A DNA stretch of 52,035 bases, from NCBI GenBank assembly GCA_045591565.1, contig JAZNTB010000102.1, positions 1-52,035 of the forward strand, in the 5' to 3' direction. This stretch comes from UBA1738 sp045591565. GTDB taxonomy: Bacteria > Bacillota > Clostridia > UBA1381. Under the pieces are notes generated by a model. It was not told the DNA's origin and did no database searches. It worked only from the letters and a program-made list of their open reading frames with translations. Shown here piece after piece: positions 22,744 through 32,181 of the stretch (position 1 is its first letter; each line of letters opens with the position of its first letter). The position numbers were made by a program, and so were the translations under genes.

Positions 22744-23649
22744 ATGAACTATAAAAAAATATTTACCGACTTCGAAAAACGGTATGGCGAAAAATGCTCT
22801 GCCGCATTTTTTGTAGGCAAGCCACTTATTTTCTTTTCAAGGCCTGCCTTGACGATTGGCTGCAGCGTTTCAACCGGCAGCGTACTTTCAGTGCTTCCCC
22901 GCCGTGACGGCAGACTAATCGCGCAAGTTTCGGACAGCGACTTCTTTTTAAGCTGCAATACCAACGAATTTAAAAATAACAGGGACAAAAGGATAGTTGA
23001 CCTTTTGATGCGTGCCGAAAAATACGGCGTGAGCATAGGCGGTGCGATGCTGTTATTCTCCCAAAGTACCGAGCTTTCCGTACCGAATGAGCCGCTGCTA
23101 TTTTGTGCTATGCGCAGTTTTTGCCAAGGCGCAGAGGATGCGCGTGAACTTGCCTTGCACTTTGATAATTTTGAAGAAAATACGATTGCTGTTACCTCAA
23201 AAAAGGACAGGGTTACGGTATTTGACGGCAAAAATGTGCAGTATGCACCTCTTCCCGATTCACAGGTGAAAATCGTGCTTTGCCACACAGGCGACGATGA
23301 GCCGGTAAAACACCGTCCCGAAACTGTATCCGCAAAGGATGCGCTGTCTGCACTTTCATCGGGAGATATTGCAAAATTCGGCGAGCTTTTAAACCGCGAA
23401 ACCAATGCCGTCTTATCAAAAAACAAGTTAAAACGAACAACCTCTCTTTTCCGCACAGCACTCAGGATGGGTGATGCATACGGCAGCGGGATTTTGGAGG
23501 ATGGCGGAATATTTTCCATAGTTAAAAACAGCCGTGTCGATACCTTTATGCACAATCTCGGCTCGGAGTATCAAAAGCATTTCGGCAACTGCCCTGATTT
23601 TTATGTAACACGCACAGAAGACAGCGGCATAAGCATCCCCTTGCCTTAA
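22744..23649 (+). CDS. GHMP-kinase-like (galactokinase-related) protein, probably inactive
   Basis: The 301-residue product resembles galactokinase in outline. An N-terminal Y-x-x-RYGE segment is followed by the sugar/NRDG-like strand VLPRRDGRLIAQVSD. A helix region at KYGVSIGGAMLLFSQST corresponds to the GHMP ATP loop, and a C-terminal HFGNCPDFYVTRTEDS resembles the galactokinase end. The P-GxGLSSSAA loop itself is replaced by QSTELSVPNE, and the N-terminal galactose-binding GEH(I/T)D motif is missing. At 301 residues it is also shorter than galactokinase (about 390-430). I infer a pseudokinase with a binding or regulatory role. Its stop codon overlaps that of the convergent downstream gene by 4 nt. 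Confidence 0.5.
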   Translation: MNYKKIFTDFEKRYGEKCSAAFFVGKPLIFFSRPALTIGCSVSTGSVLSVLPRRDGRLIAQVSDSDFFLSCNTNEFKNNRDKRIVDLLMRAEKYGVSIGGAMLLFSQSTELSVPNEPLLFCAMRSFCQGAEDARELALHFDNFEENTIAVTSKKDRVTVFDGKNVQYAPLPDSQVKIVLCHTGDDEPVKHRPETVSAKDALSALSSGDIAKFGELLNRETNAVLSKNKLKRTTSLFRTALRMGDAYGSGILEDGGIFSIVKNSRVDTFMHNLGSEYQKHFGNCPDFYVTRTEDSGISIPLP

Positions 23650-25031
23650 ATCAGCCTTGGGCGGTACTTTGAAAGCCAGATGTTCAGCTTTATTATGTAC
23701 GCAACAAGACTCGCCTCCTCTTGCGTGCTTTTGCAAAACTCAAAACCCCTTTCACATATGCGAAGAAGTTCCGACTCATCGAAAAAGGCAAGTACAGGAG
23801 CGCACGGGTCGGCAATTATTCCGAGCAAAATCCGTCTTAATCCCTTTAGGATTTCCCTGTCGCAGTGTTCATAATCGCCGTTTTCTTTGAATTTGCCAAC
23901 TACCCGTATAGTGTTTACAGAAATGCCAAAGCTCTCTGCTATCTGCTGCGGTGCGTTTATCCTTCCGCAACTTTTTATTTCCTCTGCCGAAATAATGCTT
24001 TCTTCTACCGCCGGATGGAACATTTCATTTTTCAAAAACACCCGACGCATATCGGTTTCTTCTTCCTCCCACGGAACAAATACCCTAAAGCCCTCCTTTG
24101 GTATTTTGGAAAATATCGGCGCAAGCAGAAAATCAGTCTGCGACAGAACAGGCACTCCGCAAGAGGTTACCGACTCCGAAAGTCCCCACAGCAAAGTTTG
24201 CTCGTCAAACGGAATCTGCGTATGAACCGACGGATATTTTTCTCCCACAGCGTATGGCGCGTGCGAATATGTATGAACTATGCGGCATCTGCCTATCCGC
24301 TCAGCTATTGTTTCGCACAGGTTCTCGCAATGCTTACCGTCTATTACAGCCGCATTTTCCTCTATCTCATCCGGCAGATTCCGGCTATATTCCGGTTGAT
24401 ATTCCTTTACTGTAGCTCCGTCTGCCTTTATTTTAAGAACACTTGCAGGCGGAAGCATTCTCACCCCCTCAAATATATTTGCGCAATCACCGAAGGCGAG
24501 GAGCCTCAAAAGCGCTTCCTTGGAAATTTGTGCTGTTTTATCAGGGTATGCTAAAATTCCGTTTATCTTAGAGGACAGTATTGTCACGCCTTGACACTCG
24601 GTATAAAACAACGGACAAGCTGCATCCCCGTCACACGCCGCAAACACCTGTCGGCGCATAGTGTCATAAATTACATAGGAAAATGCTCCCGATAGCTTAT
24701 GTGGACTTTTTTCACCGTAATGTATATAGGCATAAAGCGCAAGTTCTGCACTGCTGCCTGTTGTAAAGCAGTATCCGAGCGCCGACAACTCAGCTATTAA
24801 TTTCTCCTTTTCAAAAAGCTCCCCGTAAAAAGCTATCACGAATTGATACCCTTCGCAAATTTTGCTGATAACGCCCTCACCGTCTGCGCAAAGCGCTGCA
24901 CTCTCGCCAATCCACGAATCAAGATATCCGCCATACTCTGCTCCCGGAGTTATCTGCTTTAAAAGCAGCTTGTAGTACGGAATATTTTTAATAGGTTTTT
25001 CCTCAAAATTTACAATACATGATATTTTCAT
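23646..25031 (-). CDS. Asparagine synthetase-like protein lacking catalytic motifs
   Basis: The 461-residue product resembles AsnB in order and size: an N-terminal class-II glutamine amidotransferase-like domain (about residues 1-175, including LSGAFSYVIYDTMRRQVFAACD) and a C-terminal synthetase-like domain. The amidotransferase nucleophile Cys2 is absent (the protein begins M-K-I-S-C). The ATP-binding SGGLDSS motif is replaced by VHTYSHAPYA, so neither half should carry out the classical reaction. The ATG at 25031 follows GGGGGG and is preferred over the longer frame. It lies downstream of a PqqD-like gene but behind a terminator. Degenerate AsnB proteins are found in some peptide-modification loci, which is only a loose analogy. 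Confidence 0.65.
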   Translation of the reverse strand: MKISCIVNFEEKPIKNIPYYKLLLKQITPGAEYGGYLDSWIGESAALCADGEGVISKICEGYQFVIAFYGELFEKEKLIAELSALGYCFTTGSSAELALYAYIHYGEKSPHKLSGAFSYVIYDTMRRQVFAACDGDAACPLFYTECQGVTILSSKINGILAYPDKTAQISKEALLRLLAFGDCANIFEGVRMLPPASVLKIKADGATVKEYQPEYSRNLPDEIEENAAVIDGKHCENLCETIAERIGRCRIVHTYSHAPYAVGEKYPSVHTQIPFDEQTLLWGLSESVTSCGVPVLSQTDFLLAPIFSKIPKEGFRVFVPWEEEETDMRRVFLKNEMFHPAVEESIISAEEIKSCGRINAPQQIAESFGISVNTIRVVGKFKENGDYEHCDREILKGLRRILLGIIADPCAPVLAFFDESELLRICERGFEFCKSTQEEASLVAYIIKLNIWLSKYRPRLI

Positions 25032-25114
25032 ATATATCCCCCCTTGCCGCACTTAGCGGCAAATTCACTTCCTTTATATATATGAAAAAATGCGCTCATG
25101 TGTTCCTTTTTCAT

Positions 25115-25150
25115 AAAAAAACCGAAAGCGTTTCCGCTTTCGGTTTTTTT
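25115..25150 (-). terminator. Strong terminator after the PqqD-like gene
   Basis: A 16-bp perfect stem with a TTTC loop (25115-25130 with 25135-25150) and T runs on both sides. It separates the pqqD-like gene from the asparagine-synthetase-like gene, so the latter needs its own promoter or read-through. A small CCGC/GCGG hairpin (about 25046-25064) lies just before that gene's ribosome site. Confidence 0.85.
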
Positions 25151-25490
25151 ATTTATTCCATGATATAAAGCCGTAGCTTTCCAAAATCTGAAAGAACTTT
25201 GCGAGCCGCGCGTAAAGAGGATTTGCCGTATCGCCAAACTTTGCTTCGACCTCTTTGGCGATTTCGATAATATTCTTATCCCCCGAAATTAGCGGCCAGA
25301 TAAAGCTGCCCATTTCGTCTAAGTGGACATAGCTTATTCTCGGTTTTTTGAAAAATTTTTGTGCTATTTTATTAAATACACCCTTGTTCTCTATTAAAAG
25401 CGTAACCTTGCCGTCTGCGTCGGTTTCAAACCCGATATCCTCGCGCCTGACAGGAATTCGCTCAAGATAGTTTTCGTTTTTCTTTTTCAT
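25149..25490 (-). CDS. PqqD-like protein
   Basis: The 113-residue product has a PqqD-type winged-helix fold, read from the C-terminal half: VHLDEMGSFIWPLISGDKN, then IIEIAKEVEAKFGD and FFQILESYGFI. PqqD proteins bind precursor peptides for radical-SAM or other maturases. No radical-SAM maturase or precursor peptide is seen here. The gene starts 3 nt after the OPT transporter stop, so the two form an operon. A peptide-binding adaptor for a transported oligopeptide is a possible role, but this is inference. Confidence 0.8.
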   Translation of the reverse strand: MKKKNENYLERIPVRREDIGFETDADGKVTLLIENKGVFNKIAQKFFKKPRISYVHLDEMGSFIWPLISGDKNIIEIAKEVEAKFGDTANPLYARLAKFFQILESYGFISWNK

Positions 25491-25493
25491 GGC

Positions 25494-27398
25494 TTATTTG
25501 CGCTTCTTCCATAAGGAGAACTTTAAAAGTGTCAGAATGATTACTCCGAACAGCACTAAGCCGCCGACATTTGATACTGCCTGTGGGATTCCAAATCTTG
25601 CCGATAAATCAAATACAGAATCAAGTCCGAACACGGCAAGTACTGCAAGAAGAATACCTACAAGACCTTCGCCGGCGATCATTCCTGAGCAGAAAAGGAT
25701 ACCATCATTTACGATTGCCTTCTTTTCCTCTTCCTTACGGTTCAGCTTGTCAAGAGCCAGACGAACGAGTCCACCAACCATGATACATGCGTTAAGCTGT
25801 ACCGGCAGATATATACCGATTGCAAACGGAAGCACCGGAATTCCGATGATTTCTACGACAACTGCGATAAATACGCCTGTGAACACCAATGCCCATGGAA
25901 GATTTCCTTCCATAACACCCTCAACGATAAGCTTCATCAGGGTTGCCTGAGGCGCTCCAAGCTGTTCTGAGCCGAAGCCCCATGCGCTGTCTAAAAGATA
26001 AAGTGTTCCGCCGATTGCAATAGCTGCTGCGATTACGCCGATGATTTCACCTATCTGCTGCTTTTTCGGTGTTGCACCTAAAAGGTAGCCTGTCTTTAAG
26101 TCCTGTGAGGTATCGCCCGCGATTGCAGAAACGATACAAATGATTGAACCGATTGCAATAGCGCTGCTCATTCCAACAGCTCCAACCTGACCTGTAAGCT
26201 TTAAGATAAGTGTTGAAACTAAGAGTGTTGCAATCGCCATTCCTGAAACAGGATTATTACTGCTTCCTACAAGACCAACCATTCTTGATGAAACGGTTGC
26301 GAAGAAGAAACCGAATATTACAACGATTACAGCGCCTAAAAGTGTTACCGGAATTGCCGGAACAAGCCATACCAAAAGTGTAAGAATAGCTATCATCAAA
26401 AGAACTATCTTAAGGCTTATATCGCGTGCAGTACGCTCGCCTGATGCTTTTCCTGCGCCTGTCATACTCTTCATTGCACCGCTGAATGTCGTGATAATAA
26501 GCGGAAGTGATTTAATAAGACTTATAATACCGCCTGCTGCGAGTGCGCCGGCTCCTATATATCTTATGTAGGAGCTCCAGATTGCACTTGCGCCGCCGTT
26601 TGCAAATATTTCGCTTATCGGGGCTGTTCCCGGATAAAGGATAATATCTGCACCGAACAGCACAATCAGCGGAATTAACACCAGCCAGCTTAAAACGCCG
26701 CCCGCAAACATATATGAGGAAATCCTTGCTCCGCAGATATATCCAACACTCATTACAGCCGGATAAATCTGTGTGCCGATTTCGCCTGCATAGCCTTTTA
26801 CGCTCATTGAAATTTCGCCTGCAACAAGCTTTAAGCCGTCGATTATGAACTTAAAGAGAGCTGCAAAGCCCATTCCCGCAAATACAGTAGACGCATTTGC
26901 GCCGCCCTTTTCGCCTGCTAAAAGCACCTCTGCACAAGCTGTTCCCTCAGGATATGGAAGTACGCCGTGTTCTTTTACGATAAGTGCGTTACGAAGCGGT
27001 ACCATAAAGAACACACCTAAAAGTCCGCCTAAAAGTGCGATAAGTGTGATTTCCACGATTCCGGGCTTGTCCATCTTTCCCTCTGCCGCCCACAAAAAGA
27101 GCGCAGGAAGTGTGAAGATTGCACCTGCCGCGAGTGATTCACCGGCAGAACCAATCGTCTGCACGATGTTACTTTCAAGTATTGAGTTTTTGCGCATTAT
27201 CACGCGAATAACTCCCATCGCTATAACTGCTGCCGGGATAGATGCTGAAACTGTCATACCTACCCTAAGGCCCAGATAAGCATTAGCCGCACCAAACACG
27301 ATTGCAAGAATAGCTCCCATCAGTATTGATGTAACTGTAATTTCAGGAGTTACCTTTTCCGCCGGTATATACGGCTTGAATTCCTTTTGATTATTCAT
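25494..27398 (-). CDS. OPT family oligopeptide transporter
   Basis: The 634-residue membrane protein has about 14-16 predicted helices and OPT family patterns: an N-terminal ILMGAILAIVFGAANAYLGL segment, LPYPEGTACAEVL, and NNPVSGMAIATLL. These carriers bring in oligopeptides or metal chelates by proton symport. The frame opens at 27410, but GGAGAT precedes the ATG at 27398. It leads an operon with the PqqD-like gene and lies downstream of pepD on the same strand, which suggests peptide use. Confidence 0.92.
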   Translation of the reverse strand: MNNQKEFKPYIPAEKVTPEITVTSILMGAILAIVFGAANAYLGLRVGMTVSASIPAAVIAMGVIRVIMRKNSILESNIVQTIGSAGESLAAGAIFTLPALFLWAAEGKMDKPGIVEITLIALLGGLLGVFFMVPLRNALIVKEHGVLPYPEGTACAEVLLAGEKGGANASTVFAGMGFAALFKFIIDGLKLVAGEISMSVKGYAGEIGTQIYPAVMSVGYICGARISSYMFAGGVLSWLVLIPLIVLFGADIILYPGTAPISEIFANGGASAIWSSYIRYIGAGALAAGGIISLIKSLPLIITTFSGAMKSMTGAGKASGERTARDISLKIVLLMIAILTLLVWLVPAIPVTLLGAVIVVIFGFFFATVSSRMVGLVGSSNNPVSGMAIATLLVSTLILKLTGQVGAVGMSSAIAIGSIICIVSAIAGDTSQDLKTGYLLGATPKKQQIGEIIGVIAAAIAIGGTLYLLDSAWGFGSEQLGAPQATLMKLIVEGVMEGNLPWALVFTGVFIAVVVEIIGIPVLPFAIGIYLPVQLNACIMVGGLVRLALDKLNRKEEEKKAIVNDGILFCSGMIAGEGLVGILLAVLAVFGLDSVFDLSARFGIPQAVSNVGGLVLFGVIILTLLKFSLWKKRK

Positions 27399-27482
27399 AT
27401 TTATCTCCATTCTGCTGCCTTCTGCAGCATTTTAATCTATAGTATTATACCATATATCCGGTTTAATTGCAATACCTTGCAT

Positions 27483-28913
27483 TTATCTGCACTCCTCGAG
27501 CAGCTTTTTAAGTAGCTCAAAGGTTCTTGCAACTGAGGATATGCTGACCCTCTCAAGCGTTGTGTGAACATCCGACATATCAGGGCCGATTGCGATGCAG
27601 TCAAGTCCGGGAAGTCTTGCCGAGAACACCGCACATTCAAGGCCTGCGTGTATCGCTGCAACTCTTGCCTCGGTGCCGTACATTTCGGCATAAGCACTCT
27701 TGTAGAGCTTTTGAAGCTCCGATTTTTCCATAAACTCCCATGGCGGATAGTGCCCGAAGGTTTCGGCTGCAAATCCTGCATTCTCAGCAAAGGCAAGCAT
27801 TTTCTCCTCAAGGAAGGCAAGTGCGGATTTTTTATTGCTCCTTAGTGCAAAATGCGCTATAACAAAGTCCTCCCCGGTATTCAAAATCCCAAGATTTAAA
27901 GAGGTTTCAACAAGCCCCTCTATTTCAGCGCTCATCTCCACAACACCGTTCGGGGAACACATCAGCATAAATATAAGCCTCCTGCCCTTTGAAAGCACAT
28001 TGTATTCTCCTGCAGCTCCTACCTTTAGCGAATATTCAAAATCCGGCTCTTTTGCGGAAATTTCCTCTTTTATTTCTGCCAGATGCTCCAAAAGTCTGCG
28101 CTCAACCGCCGTAGCATTCTGCGCAAGAATTTTCACAGTGCAGGTATTGGGAATGGCATTCGCCTTGTTTCCGCCGTTTATCTCTATAATATCAATGCTG
28201 TCTGCAACACGGCCAAGAACACGCCCCGCCAGCATATTAGCATTGACTCTGTGGCTGTTTATCTCAACTCCTGAGTGCCCTCCCAAAAGTCCTGAAAGGC
28301 AAAGCTCAAGCACCTGTCCGCTCTTTTTTTGCTTTTCTGCAGAAAGCTTCATTACAAAATCGCTTCCGCCCGCGCAAGAAACAGTTAGTATGCCTTCCTC
28401 CTCTGCGTCAAGGTTAATCATTTTTCTGCCTGAAAGAATACTTGTATCAAGCGCACCCGCTCCAATCATTCCGGTTTCCTCGTCGGTTGTTAAAACCGCC
28501 TCAATCGCAGGATGCGCAATATCATCACTCTCCAAAATTGCAAAAATCATGGCAACTGCTATTCCGTTGTCGGCACCGAGCGTTGTTCCGTGCGCCTTTA
28601 TGAAATCACCGTCCGTGTAAATATCAAGTCCGTCCTTTTCAAAGTCAATTTCATAGTCCTCTGTTTTTTGGCACACCATATCAAGATGTCCTTGCAGAAT
28701 TATCGGCTCTGCATCCTCATAGCCGCAGGTTGCGTTCTTAAAAATAACAACATTGTTCGCCGCATCCCGAACCGTGCGCAGATTATTCTTTTTTGCAAAA
28801 TCCTCGCAGTATGCACTTATTCTTTCCATATCCCCCGAGCCGCGCGGAATTGCACTCAGCTCTTCAAAAAAGCTGAATACCCTTTCAGGCCGGAGTCCTT
28901 TTAATTTGTTCAT
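27483..28913 (-). CDS. pepD: Aminoacyl-histidine dipeptidase (M20 family)
   Basis: PepD is a cytoplasmic zinc dipeptidase that splits Xaa-His and other dipeptides. The 476-residue product shows the M20C metal-ligand pattern: the His/Asp of ILQGHLDMVCQK (about residues 70-82), Asp in TTLGADNGIAVAM, and the DEETGMIGA glutamates. A lid domain follows and the C-terminal H-AGLECAVF region is present. It is full length. The gene is oriented with the OPT transporter downstream, consistent with uptake and then hydrolysis of peptides. Confidence 0.95.
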   Translation of the reverse strand: MNKLKGLRPERVFSFFEELSAIPRGSGDMERISAYCEDFAKKNNLRTVRDAANNVVIFKNATCGYEDAEPIILQGHLDMVCQKTEDYEIDFEKDGLDIYTDGDFIKAHGTTLGADNGIAVAMIFAILESDDIAHPAIEAVLTTDEETGMIGAGALDTSILSGRKMINLDAEEEGILTVSCAGGSDFVMKLSAEKQKKSGQVLELCLSGLLGGHSGVEINSHRVNANMLAGRVLGRVADSIDIIEINGGNKANAIPNTCTVKILAQNATAVERRLLEHLAEIKEEISAKEPDFEYSLKVGAAGEYNVLSKGRRLIFMLMCSPNGVVEMSAEIEGLVETSLNLGILNTGEDFVIAHFALRSNKKSALAFLEEKMLAFAENAGFAAETFGHYPPWEFMEKSELQKLYKSAYAEMYGTEARVAAIHAGLECAVFSARLPGLDCIAIGPDMSDVHTTLERVSISSVARTFELLKKLLEECR

Positions 28914-29004
28914 ATCTTTCCTCCGCTAAGTTCTCTGCTATTATTTTAAGCCGTATGGCTTTTAAAATACCAAAAAATTCACTGATTATTATACCACACA
29001 AAAC

Positions 29005-29041
29005 AAAAAAGGACAATCTTTTTTAGAAAAATTGTCCTTTT
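29005..29041. terminator. Bidirectional terminator after the large glycosidase gene
   Basis: AAAAGGACAAT (29007-29017) pairs with ATTGTCCTTTT (29031-29041). On the minus strand a T run follows, ending the 29119-31956 gene. It lies within the 205-nt gap upstream of pepD. Confidence 0.8.
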
Positions 29042-29118
29042 GGGAGTATTTAGTCTGTATGCCTGATATATAATATACTTCTGTAATTAGTTTGGAAGTA
29101 TTACCGGTTGACAAGTGA

Positions 29119-31956
29119 TTACTGTTTTGTGTATCTTACGGCAATTTCACATTCCTTTTTGGGGCCTACGCCGCCTTCTTTTGATGTAATCCATGCGATG
29201 CCGGATGGATTACAGAATATACTACTTGCTCTGTCAAAGGATTCGTAGTTACCTGTCCAGCATCCTTTTTGTTCATCGTATTCCAACTCATAAGTGGTCG
29301 GCACTGTGGGATGCAGAAAATAAACCGCTTCTATCGATTCTGAATCAACCTCTGTGCGAACCGACACCGAGAAATTCTGTTCTTTATCGGAGAATATGTC
29401 AGGTGTAATTTCAAAAGATTCAATCCTGAGTTTGGGATCATAATAAATTTCCGGCAGGCTGTTTCTTTCCTCAAATACAATTTCCTCTGCATGCATTCCG
29501 TCACACTGCTCCGGATAATCAACATGAAGTCCCATAAAACTGTTTTCTGCAAGTTCCGTTATTTTAAGACAAATCTTATTGTCCGAACCCCATATAACAC
29601 AATTCTCTATAAACGCATAGTGTGCAACCGGAAGATTATCCAGACAGAAAACTTCTACCTCAATTTCGCAGTCATTGATGAAAAGACGAACCTCTTGTGG
29701 CTTTCGGGGGCCATCAAAAGGAATATAAAGAACAAGTCGGTCCGGCAACGCTGCAGCAAATGTAAAGGGCATTTTATCTCTTCGCCATTCAGGGATTTTC
29801 TTTAAAAGAAAATCCTTGTTAGCGACATGTTGATTTTTGAGGCAATCCCGCAGCTCCTGCGTGAATATCGCATGGGAATTGAGAGTTATCTCCTTGTATG
29901 CAGGATGCTTGGGATATGCAAATACCTCTCCATCATCGGTCAGAAATCTGTCAACAGTATGAACATAGCGAGGAATATTATCAATGCTTTCCCCCGGAAT
30001 ATTCGTCAGTTCCAAAACTACCGTTCCATACGGCGGAAGTGTAATATCCAGAACATCACCCATATAGAATGCCCCTTTATATTGCAATGTTTTGTCCTCA
30101 TTTTCATATCCATCACAATAAAGTATATTAAGATAAAATGCTTTCTCTGTATCAAGTCCCGTGTTTTTATCAAGACTAAGCTTTTTATTCATGACCTTCG
30201 GTGAAGAATTGAATAAAAATATCTGTCCTTTATCCTTATGTATCCTTGTAAATCCATCTATCTCATCATTTGAAACAGAGTCGGAAACAGGCCGTGTAAA
30301 CTCGCAGAAATGATAGTTTTCCTTAGCCCATTTAATCCACTTCTGATGAAATTCCCTGTAGCCGGAGATATTTTCAAGACAATCCGGAATATTACAATGA
30401 GTAACACTGCCGCAGGATGCAATAGAAGAAAGCAGGGAATGTTTATAACTGCCGTAGTCATAAGCGTGGTCAAGCTCAGGATCATATACGCTTTCACCCA
30501 TCCTCGAAACAAGTCCATGCCCGATATGTGCCGGCATAAATCTGAAATTCATACACCACTGGTTCTGCAGGCGGATTCCGTGTGCAGTATTTCTGTCATC
30601 GTGCAAATCATTATGAATTGTAGCCCCGTAAAGAACTGTTTGTTCCCAATACACCTCGTGCTGGGAAAAATAACGAAATCCCCAGATGCCATATTCCTTT
30701 CTGCCGTAGAAGGACATCAAAAAGAGCTTAGGAAAGGCTTCTTTTAACTGTTTGAGCAGTTTTTGCGAGTTCCTCCATCCCTTATATTCACCTTTGCCGG
30801 GAATATGTCCGTGATTGGTTGCATAGCAGTCATTACTGTTTCCGGGGCCCGGATCCCATGACCAATAACCAAGGTCGTATTTTTCAATAGTATTTTTTTG
30901 TACCTTATACCACCACTTAAGATAGTCGTCGCAGCCAAGGCAGTTTTCTGTTGATGTATTACCAAACTTATCTATTTTTTTCCATTCTTTCTTTTCGGGC
31001 ATAAAAGGCAAAAGTGCTGCATTGCCGCCTTCGCCGTTAAATGCGCATCCCATATAATATCCTGCTCGCATACCCTTGTCTTTGGTATATTGCAAGATAC
31101 GCTCTGCCGGAGAATTCTCGGGCGCAAGCTCCCAGTACGGTTTTTCGTCCGTCGGCACCACCGTCTCGGTATGTGGGTTAAATGCAATCATATCACCGCC
31201 CATTTCTCCAAAGCGGTCGATTGTGGAAAGATAATCGTTGATTTCACTTTCTGTTTGCGGCAGTTTTTTCTTGGGATAGAAGAAAAAGTAAAGAATATTA
31301 TTAAACTCTTTTTCAATAACATTATAATATTCCGTTACATAATTTCGCATGGCGTCCGCCTCAGCAATATCGATTGCCGTCTCTCCGCACGGATTAAAAA
31401 AACGGGAACGCCTTACTCCTGATTTAATTGCTTCCAGATTGACGGGAGCCTTTTCTTTTATATACTGTCCGGTGCATGTATAACAACCGAAAAACTGTGG
31501 CTCCGATTTGTAAATGTCGCCTTCTTTGAGTATAAGCGACGGCTCATAGGAAATGCATAATTCTTTTCCATTCATTGAAGCATGAAAAAACGGATTTTCC
31601 GCACCCGTGTAGAATCCAACATCAGAATAACGCACAAATGCCGCACCGGGGGCATTTATAAATGTCTTGTATTCTATAAATGTGTCGGGCTCTTCGTCAA
31701 ACCGGAGCAAAAAATTTATCCGGTATAATGTCATATCACACTTGCACGAAACGGTAATATCACGATAAACGGTATCTCCTCCTTTAGAATAAACGGATAC
31801 TGATACTCTTGCAAAGGAATTTTCATATATACAGCAGTTTTGCTCGTAAAACAAATCTGTTTTATTTAAACGGATTTCGCCAAGGTCGGTCATAATACTT
31901 ATCTCGCCTTTATACAGAAAATCCATAATTTCTTCAATGGTATAACTCTTTTTCAA
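29119..31956 (-). CDS. Large putative glycoside hydrolase, family unassigned
   Basis: The 945-residue protein has no signal peptide. Residues about 1-200 are beta-rich, as in the N-terminal domains of GH-D-clan enzymes. A likely TIM barrel occupies about 220-560, with aromatic and acidic motifs such as GYWSWDPGPGN and YFSQHEVYWE. The C-terminal 350 residues look like beta-sandwich domains. The tryptophan- and Asp-rich barrel recalls alpha-galactosidase-type enzymes, but I cannot name the family or catalytic pair. It starts at a TTG codon 8 nt after AAAGGAG, with no better ATG. A divergent AraC regulator probably controls it, suggesting an intracellular oligosaccharide or glycoside substrate. 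Confidence 0.6.
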   Translation of the reverse strand: MKKSYTIEEIMDFLYKGEISIMTDLGEIRLNKTDLFYEQNCCIYENSFARVSVSVYSKGGDTVYRDITVSCKCDMTLYRINFLLRFDEEPDTFIEYKTFINAPGAAFVRYSDVGFYTGAENPFFHASMNGKELCISYEPSLILKEGDIYKSEPQFFGCYTCTGQYIKEKAPVNLEAIKSGVRRSRFFNPCGETAIDIAEADAMRNYVTEYYNVIEKEFNNILYFFFYPKKKLPQTESEINDYLSTIDRFGEMGGDMIAFNPHTETVVPTDEKPYWELAPENSPAERILQYTKDKGMRAGYYMGCAFNGEGGNAALLPFMPEKKEWKKIDKFGNTSTENCLGCDDYLKWWYKVQKNTIEKYDLGYWSWDPGPGNSNDCYATNHGHIPGKGEYKGWRNSQKLLKQLKEAFPKLFLMSFYGRKEYGIWGFRYFSQHEVYWEQTVLYGATIHNDLHDDRNTAHGIRLQNQWCMNFRFMPAHIGHGLVSRMGESVYDPELDHAYDYGSYKHSLLSSIASCGSVTHCNIPDCLENISGYREFHQKWIKWAKENYHFCEFTRPVSDSVSNDEIDGFTRIHKDKGQIFLFNSSPKVMNKKLSLDKNTGLDTEKAFYLNILYCDGYENEDKTLQYKGAFYMGDVLDITLPPYGTVVLELTNIPGESIDNIPRYVHTVDRFLTDDGEVFAYPKHPAYKEITLNSHAIFTQELRDCLKNQHVANKDFLLKKIPEWRRDKMPFTFAAALPDRLVLYIPFDGPRKPQEVRLFINDCEIEVEVFCLDNLPVAHYAFIENCVIWGSDNKICLKITELAENSFMGLHVDYPEQCDGMHAEEIVFEERNSLPEIYYDPKLRIESFEITPDIFSDKEQNFSVSVRTEVDSESIEAVYFLHPTVPTTYELEYDEQKGCWTGNYESFDRASSIFCNPSGIAWITSKEGGVGPKKECEIAVRYTKQ

Positions 31957-32124
31957 TTTAATTCTCCTTTCTTGGTTGAAGCTAGGTCTTCCTCCTCATC
32001 GTCATACATACTCAGAATTTTATTTAACAGAATTTGTATATACTGATTGTACATCATCATTACCGTTTTTACAACCACAAAAAAACAAAGCCAATCGGCT
32101 GACATATATATTTTAAAATTTTAC

Positions 32125-32153
32125 TTGCATTATCTTTTTATTTATGATATACT
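32125..32153 (+). promoter_or_regulatory. araC-type gene promoter
   Basis: -35 TTGCAT (32125-32130), 17-bp spacer, -10 TATACT (32148-32153), 28 nt before the ATG, which has a GAGGTGAT ribosome site. The rest of the 225-nt divergent region should hold the promoter of the large glycosidase gene and AraC-protein sites, but I see no clear repeat. Confidence 0.65.
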
Positions 32154-32181
32154 TCTAATACTCTACTTTTGAGGTGATATA

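Noticed and set aside
23646..25490. Lasso-peptide or RiPP cluster (PqqD-like plus AsnB-like)
   Set aside because: No precursor peptide, transglutaminase-like protease or maturase is present; the AsnB-like protein lacks its ATP motif, and a strong terminator separates the two genes.
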